Positions 35,516 through 46,475 of a stretch of 64,000 nucleotides of DNA are shown here, piece by piece (the first letter of the stretch is position 1; each line of letters starts with the position of its first letter). Source of the stretch: Gnetum montanum (lineage: Eukaryota > Streptophyta > Gnetopsida > Gnetales > Gnetaceae); NCBI GenBank assembly GCA_015680685.1, contig MNCI01037820.1, positions 126,534-190,533 of the forward strand. The letters run 5' to 3'. Under the pieces are notes generated by a model that worked only from the letters and a program-made list of their open reading frames with translations, searched no databases and had not been told where the DNA came from. Both the position numbers and the translations under genes were made by a program.

Positions 35516-35531
35516 CTCAGTCGTGGGGGTA
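35516..35531 (+). promoter_or_regulatory. 3' polypurine tract of Element 1
   Basis: CTCAGTCGTGGGGGTA directly before TGATGAAGTG of the right LTR. This is where plus-strand synthesis would be primed. Confidence 0.8.
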
Positions 35532-36420
35532 TGATGAAGTGTTTGTTGGTTGCCGCATTTACTAGGCCGCGTATACACAGCCGCGTCGATGCGGCTCCAT
35601 TGACGTACCCTTCCATGCGTCGATGTGGCCCCGTTTGCGCGGCACCTATTTTGGCCTATAAATAAGAGGGCCTTCCACCTCATTGAGGTACCTTTTTGTC
35701 AGTTGTAACAAAGCTCTTGCAGTTCGTTCCTACAGGAGATAGAATATTTTCCAAGTGCCCACAGTAGGTGTAAAGAAGGTGTCCTGCTCTTTATTTGAGC
35801 ACTAATGTATCTAAGCCCATTGGCGTGAACGGTAATAAATATGAGCTTTCAAGCATTCCTTGCAGCATTTGGACATAGTCATTTATTGCATTTAATAGTT
35901 TAATGTTTAAATTCTTTGATAATTACTTAAGTTTCTGTTATTGTTATTTTAATCACTATTGCTCCTTTATAGATTCAAAAAGGCCATAAGTACGACCATC
36001 TCAAATGTAAACCCAACACTTGGTAACCCAGACGCTTACCATCTAGTAACCCAGTAGTGTTTAGGGGATGCTCAGAATGTGCCCAGAAGATGGGGTCAGA
36101 TACTTATGCTAGGAATAGTTAGGATACAGATTGGGATAATTATAGATTAGATAATATTTCATTCCTTACTTTCCGTACCTTAATTAGACACTAAAAGATA
36201 AAGTTAAAACTATAAAAATCAGTTGCCATAATCTCACTTAACCATTGCCACGAGATACTCACAAGTGAGGTTGAGAAGACAACGATCGTTCTAACAAAGG
36301 GTTTTGCTAGTTAGATGTCTAGTGTATGTTAAGTGCTTATAGTCTACGGAATTTGATTGAGTCATGTGTGAACACCCGTGATTTGCATGGTTGGGCATAG
36401 GGGTACCTAGCCGCTCATCA
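35532..36420 (+). repeat. Right (3') LTR of Element 1
   Basis: 889 bp, TGATGAAGTG...CGCTCATCA. TATAAATA at 35657-35664. U3 has an inverted repeat GCCGC-GTCGAT-GCGGC near 35580 and retains many CpG sites that read TG or CA in the left LTR. CCAAC follows at 36421. Confidence 0.93.
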
Positions 36421-36425
36421 CCAAC
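36421..36425. repeat. Target-site duplication of Element 1, right copy
   Basis: CCAAC, identical to 23165-23169. Confidence 0.9.
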
Positions 36426-37492
36426 CATATAAATCATAAGCATTCATGCATGATCCAGTCAAATTCCGTGGGTCGAACTAGTTTTGGCATCTAGATTGTT
36501 AAGCATTCATTATAGGACATTGTTTTCCCACTTGGACTAATGGTAACTTTGCCACATATGGTTTAGTCTAAAGTAAGGGATATGATAATTGATGTTGTTA
36601 AACCCTGATTACTCCTAACAATAAACATAATTAAGAATGAAATTTAATCCCAAATCTAAGTAATGAAGGTAATGTAAATCTACTCTAGCCTAGAGTGATG
36701 AGCATCCAGTCTTGGCTTACGGTACATGTCTTGGGCTTATGTAACTGTTCTTGGGTTACCAAGTATTATGCTACTAGGTGAACCAAGCAATAACACTACT
36801 AGGATTACCAAACGATTACACTTAAATGCTCAAAACCAGTTGTACTCATTCTACTTTATTAATGAACAAGTGAAATAAAATACTTAGAAATGTAAATGAT
36901 TAAACTAAGAAAATAATAAAAACTATGCTAAGTAAAATAGTAAAACTAATGGACTAAGTCTAAATTAACCTAGCGTCAGCATCTATTCCCACTTACCATA
37001 CACACCCTGAACCGATGCAACCTTGGCTACCAAATGCTAATCATTGCTGGGATCACCAAGCGTAATACATGTGCTCGAAGTGGTCGTACTGAGGCACTTA
37101 ACTAGGAGAGAAGGGTTGAGAAGGATTTAATAACTAATAAAGCAATAAATAACAAATAATAAATAACAGTAATAAAATCCTATTCCATGCACTACAAGGT
37201 TTATCCACGAAGCTCATCTTTAGTGCCGTACACAAACTTCTGTTCAGGTATAATGTCTGCTCGAATAAAGATCTGTTCACTTTGGGACTTCTACTGCAGG
37301 CACATGGAAAATATTCTATCTCTGGAGTGATCAATCTACCAGAGTTTCCCTACTGTTTAGCCTAGGATGAGGAAATAAGGGAGAGCCGCCTCTTATTTAT
37401 AGACATGACGATGCACCGCGATATCATGTACACGATATCGCAGCGGAGGACACGATATTGCATCCCATCACCAGCCAACTAATGATTCATCA
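36426..37492 (-). repeat. 5' LTR of Element B, main part (mosaic)
   Basis: 36426-36954 follows the Element B 3' LTR closely. From about 36955 to 37470 it instead matches the Element C LTR (43021-43701), including CTAGCGTCAGCATC, CGAAGTGGTCGTACTGAGGC and CTGGAGTGATCAATCTACCA. The last 22 bp (CCAACTAATGATTCATCA end) are B-type again. A minus-strand TATAAAT lies near 37391-37397. Confidence 0.75.
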
Positions 37493-38296
37493 AGTATCAA
37501 CCAGGTCATAGAGACAAGACATGTACCATTAGGTTGATACCTCAGTGCTAATGTGAGATTATATATATGTTTGTAGGATGTACCTGTTGTATAAAAACAC
37601 ATATCCTAATCAAGGCTTTACATTATTATACCTTTATGCTCTTAAATCTAACAATGATTTAGAAGAGTAAGACAAGTTGATAAAGTAAGCATCATAATCA
37701 TGTATCTATGAAAAATTATTAATCCATCAAAAGGAACTAGCATAACTTTTCTTAGAATAGATTGTTCTTCTTTTGTACCTGAAGTGCATCCCACAAATAG
37801 CCCATGGCCATGTGATTTAAATTTTAACATGCAAATTAATTTATTTAAATAAATAAATTAAATTTTATCAAATCTGATAACACAAGTGCAACAAAGAAGT
37901 GTAAATATTGTACTCCTTGCTAGAATGTCACATTCATGAATCACATCTACTTGGATTATGTTTATCCAGCAATGAACAAACTTATAGATCGTACTTGCTT
38001 GTTACAAGGGAAAGAAAAAAAACCTTGACATTTCAATTTCAACAGAAATCATTACCAATCATGAAATTTTACATAAATCAATGCCAAGGAAGGGCTTCAT
38101 TATCCACAACGTGTAATGGGGAAGGGAGAAAAAAAACATGCCCACTTGGGGCCACTACAACCATATACTGTACTTGTTCACTCGTTGCTTGTTTTTCATG
38201 TATCCTTCAAACTATGAAATGTGAATTTCCAAACTGAAAAGAACACTTGTACTTCAAACAAAGGGCTTAGCTTATTGGGCACTCCTATACATGATG
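37493..38296. other. Intergenic and 3' flank of the receptor-kinase pseudogene
   Basis: From ~37790 to 38290 the sequence is collinear with 53857-54395 (see that entry), indicating a duplicated 3' flank. Possible AATAAA signals on the minus strand occur in the AT-rich part near 37840. No other gene seen. Confidence 0.6.
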
Positions 38297-41193
38297 CTAA
38301 CGAGGGAGTGTTAAACTTAATTCTGAATCACTTGGTATTGTGGGTGTGTGACCCCCGTTATCAGTGTTAGAATCAGAGTCACCGGTAAAATTTACAAATG
38401 CAGGCATGGTTGGATATGGTAAAGTGACAGAGGCATCGGAAAGCATACATAATATTCTTGACATACAAGTCCAACATGCATGAACCTCATCACCTGTTCT
38501 TAATTCAATTTTATGCTTGCATCAACTATATCAAAAACGTTGCCTTCCTGAAATAATCTCCATGTCTGACAAAAAATTAAAAAATAAAAATATTTTCTGT
38601 AAGTGACTGTTTTAAAATCTGAATTAAAAGTTAACACTACCAGTGTTTATGCAAGCTTTAGATCTAAAGAGCTGAGTTTACCTCTGCTAGTATACTTTGC
38701 CCATTGAAGGAGTCAATGTCATTGTTACTCTTTCCGCAAATTATTTCCATAAGAAGAATACCAAAACTATAGACATCTGCCTTAATGGATAATTGTCCTT
38801 GCATTGCATACTCTGGTGCCATGTATCCACTGAACCAAAGAATAATGATTATAATCCTAAGAAAATTATTTTATCTACTGCAAGCCGAATTTAATTACTT
38901 TTATTTTTTTATTAAAGCATTATTTGATCTTAAATATTTACCGGGTACCCGCAATTCTGGTCAGAATCGGAGGATTTTGTGTCAGAGAACAACTTTGCTA
39001 AACCAAAATCTGTGATCTTAGCTTCAAAGTTCTGGTCCAGTAAAATGTTGGCTGCTTTGATATCTTGATGAATGATTTTGATATTAGAATCTTCGTGCAA
39101 ATACAGTAGTCCTATAGCAACCCCTAGGATTATGTTAAAACGTCGTCTCCAATTAAGATTTCTTTTCCTCTCTGGATCTGTTAGAAACACAAGAGGATGA
39201 TTTCTTAAAATCAAAACTTGGGAACAGCGCCAACAAGGTAAATGAGAAGCATGTTAACCCAAGATAATACTTAAATGAAGCCTTACGAAAAAGGAATTTG
39301 TCAAGGCTTGTGTTGTAGAGATACTCGTAAACAAGAATCTTCTTCGATACAGCATCCTAAAAGATTCACAAGATTATGCTGAACGTTCATCATAAGCTTG
39401 ATTTCATTCATAAATTCATCTTTAGCTTGCGAGGAACTTTGGGAAAGCTTCTTCACTGCTACGTTTTGTCCGTTTAGGAGAGTTCCCTGTAAAATGACAG
39501 GAGAAACTACTTTTTTGAAAAAATATTTTTGTACCAATTAAGACGGTTTTGGAAAGAGCCAGAGACAGTTACCTTATAAACTGAACCAAATCCTCCCTCT
39601 CCAAGTTTCAGTTCATCATCGTAATCATTTGTTGCAAGTCTGAGCTCTTCTGCAGTAAAAAGGATATTATCATGTTCGTTGACAAGATCCTCCTGCTCCT
39701 CTTGCCGTGGGCTTGAAGTCCCTGTTTTCATGGATAATAATCGCAATACCAGCACAAATAAAGTTCAAAATTCTGTTCAAAGCAAGCATATCAAACAGAG
39801 ACCCAAGGATGAAACCAGTGCCCAAGACATACTCGTTTGATGATGTTGTCCTTGAGGAGAAATTGCATTCCTTCTACGGGTCAGAAGAAGAAGGAATCCT
39901 CCCAAACAGAGAAGCAGCAGGACAAAGCCCCCTGCACTGCTTCCTACAATTGCCACTACCGTGTTGCTCATTTTATTAGATCCACCTGCAGCACCAGAAC
40001 TTTTCACTTTTCAATCCATTATTGTACTTTGTCCGTCTCAATTCTAAGTTCTAAGTTCTAAGTTCTAAAGCACTGAAAATCAAGTGAGAAGAACCAGATT
40101 AAATTAATAAATATCTATAATGGCCTCAAACATATATTCTTGCTAAAGGATTATTAACAAGATCCTCTGCTCCTTGCTTGCAAACTCACTGTGCCAATCT
40201 TGCAAAGGCGCAAATTTTTAGCAAAAATAGCCCATGCTCCCGGCAATTTTAGATATAATCATATAATCCGGAAAAGAAAAATAAAAAACAAAAAGAGTAG
40301 ACCTTAAGCCTTAGGCTGTCGCCAAAATATTTTAAACTAAAATGAATGTTAAACATCAAATGCAATGTTTAATTAAAAAATGCTCATATTACCAGAAGAC
40401 AATAGGGGCAAAGGGGGAGACTCAGGAGCAGGAGCAGGAGCAAGAGCATCATCAATGGCAGGGGCAGCAAAAAACGGGTTAACTTCAAATTCAGCAACGC
40501 AATTTGTGTCAATAGATATGTCTCCTATCTTGCCTTTGGCGAAGCCCAACAGCGATCCCAGGTTGTAATCCAAGCAAAAATGGCAATCATCTACGGAAAT
40601 ATCTCGCCAGCACTGCACCAGACCGTAAATGGTGTAGATACTGTCTTAGGTTGAACCGCTGGCATATCTGGTGCGCGGATCTGAGAAGGCCTTTGCAACC
40701 AGATTCCTGAGCAGCTTCTGTGTGGTATTGTTGAAGCTCTCAGGATCTACCGCGTCGGCCGCGTTGACAAGCGACGCAATATTGCTGCCAAATTGAAGCG
40801 TACCCGTGAAATTTTTGATCTCATAACGTAGAAAGCAATATGTATTCCAGATGTTGGCTCCCAAACTGCGACTGCAATTGGTTTGAATCACCTGTACGGC
40901 GCCCTGCGTACAGTTAAAGCACAGATCCGCAGTCCGGTCTCCTCTGCATTGGAGGAGCCATAAACTGTGCTGTTACTTCCTTGGCCAACAACAGAGATGT
41001 TGAATGCTGCAGGTTGCCTTGATGCCTTCACCAGATTATCCAGCACAGTCTTGATGTTTTTAGCCACTGCTGTGCCCTCTGTGTAATTCTTCTCATTACA
41101 TTGTACTGCGATGCTGCGGCAGCAGCAGAGGAAGAGGATTACCGAAACCGAAAGGATGATGATACAGCAACGGCGATTGCAGGTATTCGCCAT
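38297..41193 (-). pseudogene. Cysteine-rich receptor-like kinase (DUF26 RLK, CRK2/CRK3-like), broken
   Basis: Plasma-membrane receptor-kinase gene. The ATG at 41193-41191 gives MANTCNRRC and a hydrophobic signal peptide. Seven exons with GT-AG borders: 41193-40393, 39985-39833, 39721-39573, 39486-39287, 39177-38942, 38829-38682, 38565-38297. Exon 1 encodes two Gnk2/DUF26 domains, each C-x8-C-x2-C (second: CWRDISVDDCHFC). Exon 2 is the membrane helix (FVLLLLCLGGFLLLLTRRR). Exons 3-7 are the kinase: [39 protein letters not shown] (HRD changed to HQD), [15 protein letters not shown]. Lesions: frameshift ~40949, stop 40648-40646, frameshift ~39352, frameshift ~38962, stop 38502-38500, and a deletion with shift ~38450. 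Pseudogene unless these are base-call errors. Confidence 0.88.
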
Positions 41194-41524
41194 GGCGCTT
41201 CCCAATGAAATGGCTCAGCTCAGACAACTCCTCATCAAAGTTTTACGTGACAAAATTGAAGCTACCAAATTGTCTCTTCTCATACATCACATCAGTTGCT
41301 GCTTCATATTAGATGGCGACCACGTATGTTTGGGTCCCACCCCTGCACGCATAATTGAATTCAGTGTATTGATGTTTTGACTCTTCAGACATCAACGGTG
41401 CAACTATTCCACCCTTCACCGCATGCCAGTGGAAATCCGCCCAATCCATCGCATTGTTTTAATGGTGGGGTTGGACGTTATGTCTATGCATAAATGTATT
41501 AGTTGAAGTTTTCTTTTTCGGTCG
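41194..41524 (-). promoter_or_regulatory. Upstream region of the receptor-kinase pseudogene
   Basis: 330 bp of non-coding sequence before the kinase ATG. No convincing TATA box could be chosen. Confidence 0.35.
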
Positions 41525-41628
41525 GACGTTGGTAAACAAAGGAGGGTTACGTTGAAAAGATTTTTCCAATGGGCTTGACGTTGGTAAACAAAGGAGGCTT
41601 ACGTTGAAAAGATTTTTCCAAAGGGCTT
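41525..41628. repeat. Two tandem 52-bp units upstream of the kinase
   Basis: Units 41525-41576 and 41577-41628 both begin GACGTTGGTAAACAAAGGAG and differ at only a few positions. A shorter degraded third start (ATTGGAGGTAAAGG) follows. Confidence 0.85.
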
Positions 41629-42404
41629 CTACATTGGAGGTAAAGGCCTGCTACACTTTCATATGATTTTAATCTATTAGTAATTATGGTAGAAATTTGC
41701 CGCCAAAAATTAATAGACATATGATCTCTAAAAGCCTATCTCAAACACTTTGAATAAGTTTTTCTGCTTTTAAATTCTTGAACTTATAAAAAAGCTATTA
41801 GCAATTCTTGAGCACTAGAAACTTTGGCAATTTTGAGCATTCTACAACCTTTGAGCACTTGGCAAGACTTTTGGAGCAAACATGCAACTACTTGAGCACA
41901 AAGACTTTCAATGTACTATCCTCTTTTACAACAAAAGTTGAGCATATACCTTACCCCCTTGGCAATCAACATTGCAAATCTAGGCTAGAAACTTGTAAGG
42001 AGTTTTGGTGTTGGGAGTTGAAAAGTACCTAGATTGTGGAGTTTACGGTAGAGTGCAAAGTACTAGCTTCAATAAGCTTCAAACTCCATCAAAGCAAACT
42101 CGTCGTGTATTCAAGCACCATTTGTACACATTTTGAACTCTTTATTCTTAATATTTTCATTGTAATAAAGTTTACAGTTCATTTATTGTGCAAATTATTA
42201 CGATTTCATTTTGTGCATTCATTTTAAGATTGGATCTGCATCATTTTTACCATTTGTTTATCCCTATTTATACTCTTCAAGTCCTTGGATGATCAACAAG
42301 ACTATCCAAGGCACCTTGGATCCTCTTTCTCGAAGGCCCTTGGGATCCAAGAATTAAAACTATTTCACACCTAGGATTTTCGATTTTCTAGTGATCAAAT
42401 TTTT
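41629..42404. other. Unassigned sequence between kinase and Element F
   Basis: AT-rich, with several TTGAGCAC repeats at 41810-41900 and an AATAAAG near 42161. It could be a fragment of another LTR. No coding or RNA feature supported. Confidence 0.4.
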
Positions 42405-42768
42405 CAGGCACAACAACCAAGACCTTCAATACTAACAAGGACCTATTGTATGTCCAGAAAGAAAACTTACATCTCACTAAAGATAATCACTACTTGCATA
42501 ATGCTAAGCAATAGAAGGACCAAATGGTTAAATTAATGTGCCAACAACAAGAACTGCTCACCAAGTTGAACTTGGATCTAGTAAGGTTAGCAAAAGAGAA
42601 TAGTAATATCTCAATAGAGGGAATCCATGCACTTCATCAAAAGATAGCCATTGAGGTAGTCACTTGGAAAAACAAAGCCTTGAAGTTTGAATGGATGAAA
42701 AATCATTATAGGAACTAGGTTAGATCCGGCAAAGAGGTTAATGAAAAAGAGATTCAATTATCAACAAC
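42405..42768 (+). pseudogene. ORF3 fragment of Element F, left part
   Basis: The open stretch 42524-42718 reads VRLAKENSNISIEGIHALHQ and AIEVVTWKNKALKFEWMKNH, matching the Element 1 coiled coil (LAAENQNLSMEEVRAL, AIEITAWKNEALKFE). It is cut by Element C. Confidence 0.78.
42764..42768. repeat. Target-site duplication of Element C, left copy
   Basis: ACAAC, repeated at 50008-50012. Confidence 0.88.
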
Positions 42769-43703
42769 TGATGAGTGGCAAGATACCCCTACACTCAACC
42801 ATACGAATACGAGCATAGCATGCATAATCTAGTTGAACTTCACAAACTAAATGCCTATACGCCCCATGGAACACTTAGGGTTAATTATTTGTTGTCTTCC
42901 CAGACTTACTTGTATTTGTCACAGTGTATGATTAAGCAAGTCTGAGGTATATGATTTTTATGGTTTTTATGTTTTATGTCTTCTATGCTACGAGGTAAAG
43001 GATTGAGAAACTAATGACTAACTCTAACTAATGAACTAAGTCTAAATTACCTAGCGTCAGCATCCGTTTCCACTTACTGTATACACCTTGAACTGATGCA
43101 ACCGGGGCTACCAAACGCTAATCGTTGTTGGGATCACCACGCGTAACGCACATGCTCGAAGTGGTCGTACTGAGGCACTTAACTAGCCTAAGTGCATTAA
43201 GCATCCGTTCCTTGATTATCCGTACACATCCTTAAATGCTCGTAATCAAGTCGTACTCATTTTGCGTTACTAGGAGATAAGGGTGAGAGAATCTAATCAC
43301 GATGAGCATCCCTTCCTTGATTATCCGTACACATCCTTAAATGCTCGAAATCAAGTCGTACTCATTCCGCGTTATGAAAACAATAAATAACAGGTAATAA
43401 ATAACATGTAATAAAATCCTATTCCATGCACTGCAAGGTTTATCCACGAAGCTTGTCTTTATTTCCGTACACAACTTGTGTTCAAGTACAATGTTGCTTG
43501 AATAAAGATCTGTTCACTTTGGGACTCCTACTGCAGGCACATAGAAAATATTCTATTTCTGGAGTGATCAATCTACCAAAGTTTTCCTACTTCTAGCCTA
43601 GGATGATGAAACAAGGGAGAGCCACCTCTTATTTATAGATATGACGACGCACTGCGATATCACGTACGTGATATCGCGACAGCTGCGATATCACATCCCA
43701 TCA
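42769..43703 (-). repeat. 3' LTR of Element C
   Basis: 935 bp, TGATGAGTGG...CCCATCA. A minus-strand TATAAAT lies at 43637-43631. Just upstream in U3 is a perfect 24-bp palindrome at 43654-43677 (half-site GCGATATCACGT). An internal near-duplicate (CATCC-TTCCTTGATTATCCGTACACATCC) occurs twice (43201-43260 and 43308-43365). The PPT TACCCCAATGACT follows at 43704. Confidence 0.88.
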
Positions 43704-43896
43704 TACCCCAATGACTAAATGAAAACTCTTCCTCGAGTTCATTACAATAATATTAGGTAGGTATGGGATTATTGACTTAATGGAAACTAATGGGATGACA
43801 TGTGAACGAATCATCATTACAAGACACAACGACTGGTGTTCATAACAACAAGGGTGAACACCTTATTACATTGACATTAAGCCTCATTTAGCAGCT

Positions 43897-43933
<37 letters not shown>

Positions 43934-45720
43934 TTTGCTGCTACCAACGCCAAGATTGTGTCTTTCGTTGTCCATCCGTAAGCACATCATTGAGCTTGCT
44001 CCTTGCATAGCTGCTTTTAGCACTGCTCCATTCCAAGTGCTCCCTCTAGATCCGGTCCGTTGTTGCATGATCGCCATATGCACACACAACACAGTCTTGT
44101 ATTAGCAAGGGTAGATGAATTATCATGTAATTGATACCTTGCTTCGGTGTAAGTCTTTTGGCTAGGTTGTGGTATGGCTGATTGCAGATCTGGAGATCTA
44201 TAAATGATGACTACCAAAGGTGTAGGGGTTAGGAGAAAATCGAAAAAATTGGACCCTATACCCCCATGACTAATCGCGAACCGCTGGTAGCGATAGAATG
44301 GAAAAAGAATAAGGACAAGAAGATGGATAAAAAGAGATAACTAAGACATCGATGAAATGGATGTCAAGATGGAAATGAACAAAATAAAATTAATTGCAAA
44401 ATGTTAACCAAAAAGTTTTTAACTGGTGCACCAAATAGGAATGCTAGTGGATCCTCCCCAAAGCAGGCTCATGCCCTTAATGCCTTGACAAACCCACATT
44501 CAAAGAGTCCGTAGGCTCTGGGAATGTTCTTTGGAACATGAGTTAAAGTCTTAACCGTAAGAATTTACCAAAAAGAAAACAATGCATCTACCAAAATATA
44601 CACTAATGACACAATCAGCAATGAGGTAAATAATGGGGAGAATGGTGGAGAGAAGAGAATGGAATGGAATCCCAAGAATAAGGTGGTGTACAGCCCCTTG
44701 TGGATTTCATGTTTAATGTGACTTGGTAAATCTCATTCCAACTCTGGCCTCAAACCAACCATATCCAGTGATGTCACATCAATGCACTTGGCCAAAGCAT
44801 CCACTTGAATAATAAGAATGCCTCCTCTAAGAGCCACCACCATTCCGATGAAACACTTGAAGAGAGAATGGGAAGCGAGAAGGGCCTTAGTTAGAGGGAA
44901 CATTTTTGGTTCCATAACCAGTGCTTGTAGCCCTAGTTTATTTCATCTAAGGGGTGTGCTTTGAATTCTCACTTTCTTTGTTTTGTTTTCTTTTCTTTTT
45001 CTCTTTGTTTTTTTTTTGGTTTTTTATTTTTATGCGTGAGAACCACACCATGCAAAGACTTGTTATTTTTATTGGCTCAGCTTCCAATAATTGGGTAACA
45101 TCGGAACAACAAGAAAAATCAAGAAGAAAACATCCAAGCACCCAAGACAATGGCCAACACAAATGCATCAAGTTCCCTTGAAGTCATACCCTTTTCAAAC
45201 CTTGAGTCCTTCCTTAGTTTGAGAAGTACCCAATGACTGATTCGTTAAAGTTCTTGTTAGAAAGGGACTGTACATTTCCAAGCCAAGAGAGACCATAGAA
45301 TTTGGTGGATGGATGGATGAAGTGGACTCATTGCCTGCCATATCAAAAGAATATACCTTAGTATCAACATTGTAACTTAAATGTAAAAACCAAACATTAG
45401 CAATCAATATGAAAACAATTCATACCATCGTGAAGAACACTTATTAGGTGATGAACTTACATGGTGGATTACACACACACAAACAGACACAAAAAATGGA
45501 AAAGTATAACGATGTTGTAAAACAAAAAACAAGAAAAGTTAAAAAAATTTGTAAAACAAAAAATTGTAAAACAAAAACATGTAAGACAAAAACGTGTAAA
45601 ACAAAAACTTAAAAGAACTAAGGGCCTCCAATGATTAGCATAGGTGGCCATCTCCCCCATGACTGAATGGAAAGGGAGAGATCCAAAATAATAAGCGTCT
45701 GTTTGAATTTCGTAACAATG
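43704..45720 (-). other. Element C 3' internal region
   Basis: Three polypurine motifs: 43716-43704 (PPT), 44273-44256 (TTAGTCATGGGGGTATAGG) and 45665-45649 (CAGTCATGGGGGAGATG). The (GA)n run 43902-43931 and the GTGGATCCTCCCCAAA block (44448-44463) lie here. The segment 44945-45060 matches the Element 1 spacer around 31020-31180 (GGGTGTGCTTTGAATT, ACCACACCATGCAAAG). No ORF supported. Confidence 0.6.
43902..43931. repeat. (GA)n microsatellite
   Basis: About 15 GA units in the Element C 3' region. Confidence 0.95.
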
Positions 45721-45969
45721 CCCAACTTCTTCCCACTGATGTTCTTAGATTAAGGGATGGAAGTTGGCGATGCTCATATTCTAATGTGTTTATGCCTTCA
45801 TTGTTAGCATGAGTTTCCTCAGTTCGTTCCCGTGCATATTAGTTTGCTCTTCCTAGTAGCTGTCAACCACGGGGTGTCTACTACTGGTGTGATTGCTACA
45901 TACAGGAACCTCTGAATTTGTATTTCTTGGGCACATCGATTACATGGAAGAGATGTTGAACACTCTTCT

Positions 45970-46475
45970 ATGTCATCACCCTCTGAGTCACTGTATGTGA
46001 TGCATGAAACTTTCTTCTTCTCGATCTTTTCATATATGTTTATCTTAGATATCTACAAGGAAAGATTGCAGATCCCTAGGTACGCATCTACTGTACTTAG
46101 CCATGGCCTTCCCATTATAATTGGGAAGCCCCTTTTGTTGTTGTTGATTTCAATCACCAGGAAATCGGCTGGGTAAGACCACCCACACACAGTGGTAATA
46201 ATGTCCTCCACCAATCCCAAGGGAATGGTGATGGACTGGTCGACTAACTCTAGTTGGATGTTGCTCTTCTTAAGTTGGGGCAGGTTCTAGGCTTGATACA
46301 TTTCTTATGATATTAAATTGACTTCAGAACTTGATTCAAGAAGAGCCTAATGTGGTTTGTTCTCGAAGATTTGTAGATAAATTAAGGGACTTCAAGGGTC
46401 AGATAGCTTCCTGGGAAGGTGGCCTACCTTGATCCAGTCAATTACGGTATGCGTTAACATAACTGTATGCGTACT
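45970..46475 (-). pseudogene. Protease region of Element C
   Basis: On the minus strand the flap-side block reads VEDIITTVCGWSYPADFLV and the core strand GFPIIIGRPWLS; the active-site segment aligns as ALLESSSEVNLIS, so the DLG motif is lost. It ends near a remnant of the PCITYSDSE-type segment at ~46000-45970, after which pol is missing. Confidence 0.68.

Larger units (their letters stand above)
23170..36420 (+). mobile_element. Element 1: near-full-length Athila-like Ty3/gypsy retrotransposon
   Basis: 13.25 kb bounded by perfect 5-bp duplications (CCAAC). LTRs are 905 and 889 bp with TGATGA/TCATCA ends. Order: LTR, PBS, gag, protease, RT, RNase H, integrase, spacer with a polypurine motif, internal promoter, ORF3, PPT, LTR. 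Protease, RT, RNase H, INT order identifies Ty3/gypsy. The tRNA-Asp-type PBS, the DLG protease motif and a third ORF behind integrase point to the Athila-like lineage. All three coding units carry multiple stops, a few frameshifts and one altered integrase catalytic residue, so it is not autonomous now. It inserted into the 5' LTR of Element B. Confidence 0.93.
16959..37492 (-). mobile_element. Element B: minus-strand gag-only LTR retrotransposon, split by Element 1
   Basis: The 3' LTR lies at 16959-17919. The internal region is 17920-23139. The 5' LTR is in two pieces, 23140-23169 and 36426-37492, because Element 1 inserted 30 bp into it. A decayed PBS precedes the 5' LTR, and a polypurine tract TACCCCCATGACTGAC (minus-strand function) adjoins the 3' LTR. 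Flanking pentamers GGTAT and AGTAT differ by one transition. The internal region (~5.2 kb plus a gap) holds gag and a long untranslated part but no protease, RT or integrase that I can recognise. Confidence 0.78.

Noticed and set aside
36955-37470. Separate solo LTR of Element C type inserted in the Element B LTR
   Set aside because: It replaces rather than adds to the B sequence, lacks TGATGA at its left border and has no target-site duplication; a mosaic LTR fits better.
41191-41205. Kinase start four codons upstream (GSA-MANTC)
   Set aside because: The codon there is TTG; the first ATG is at 41193-41191 and gives a good signal peptide.
44150-44220. ORF3-type internal promoter in Element C
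   Set aside because: A TATAAAT is present only on the plus strand, opposite to the element, and the CCAGAGGTATG site was not found.
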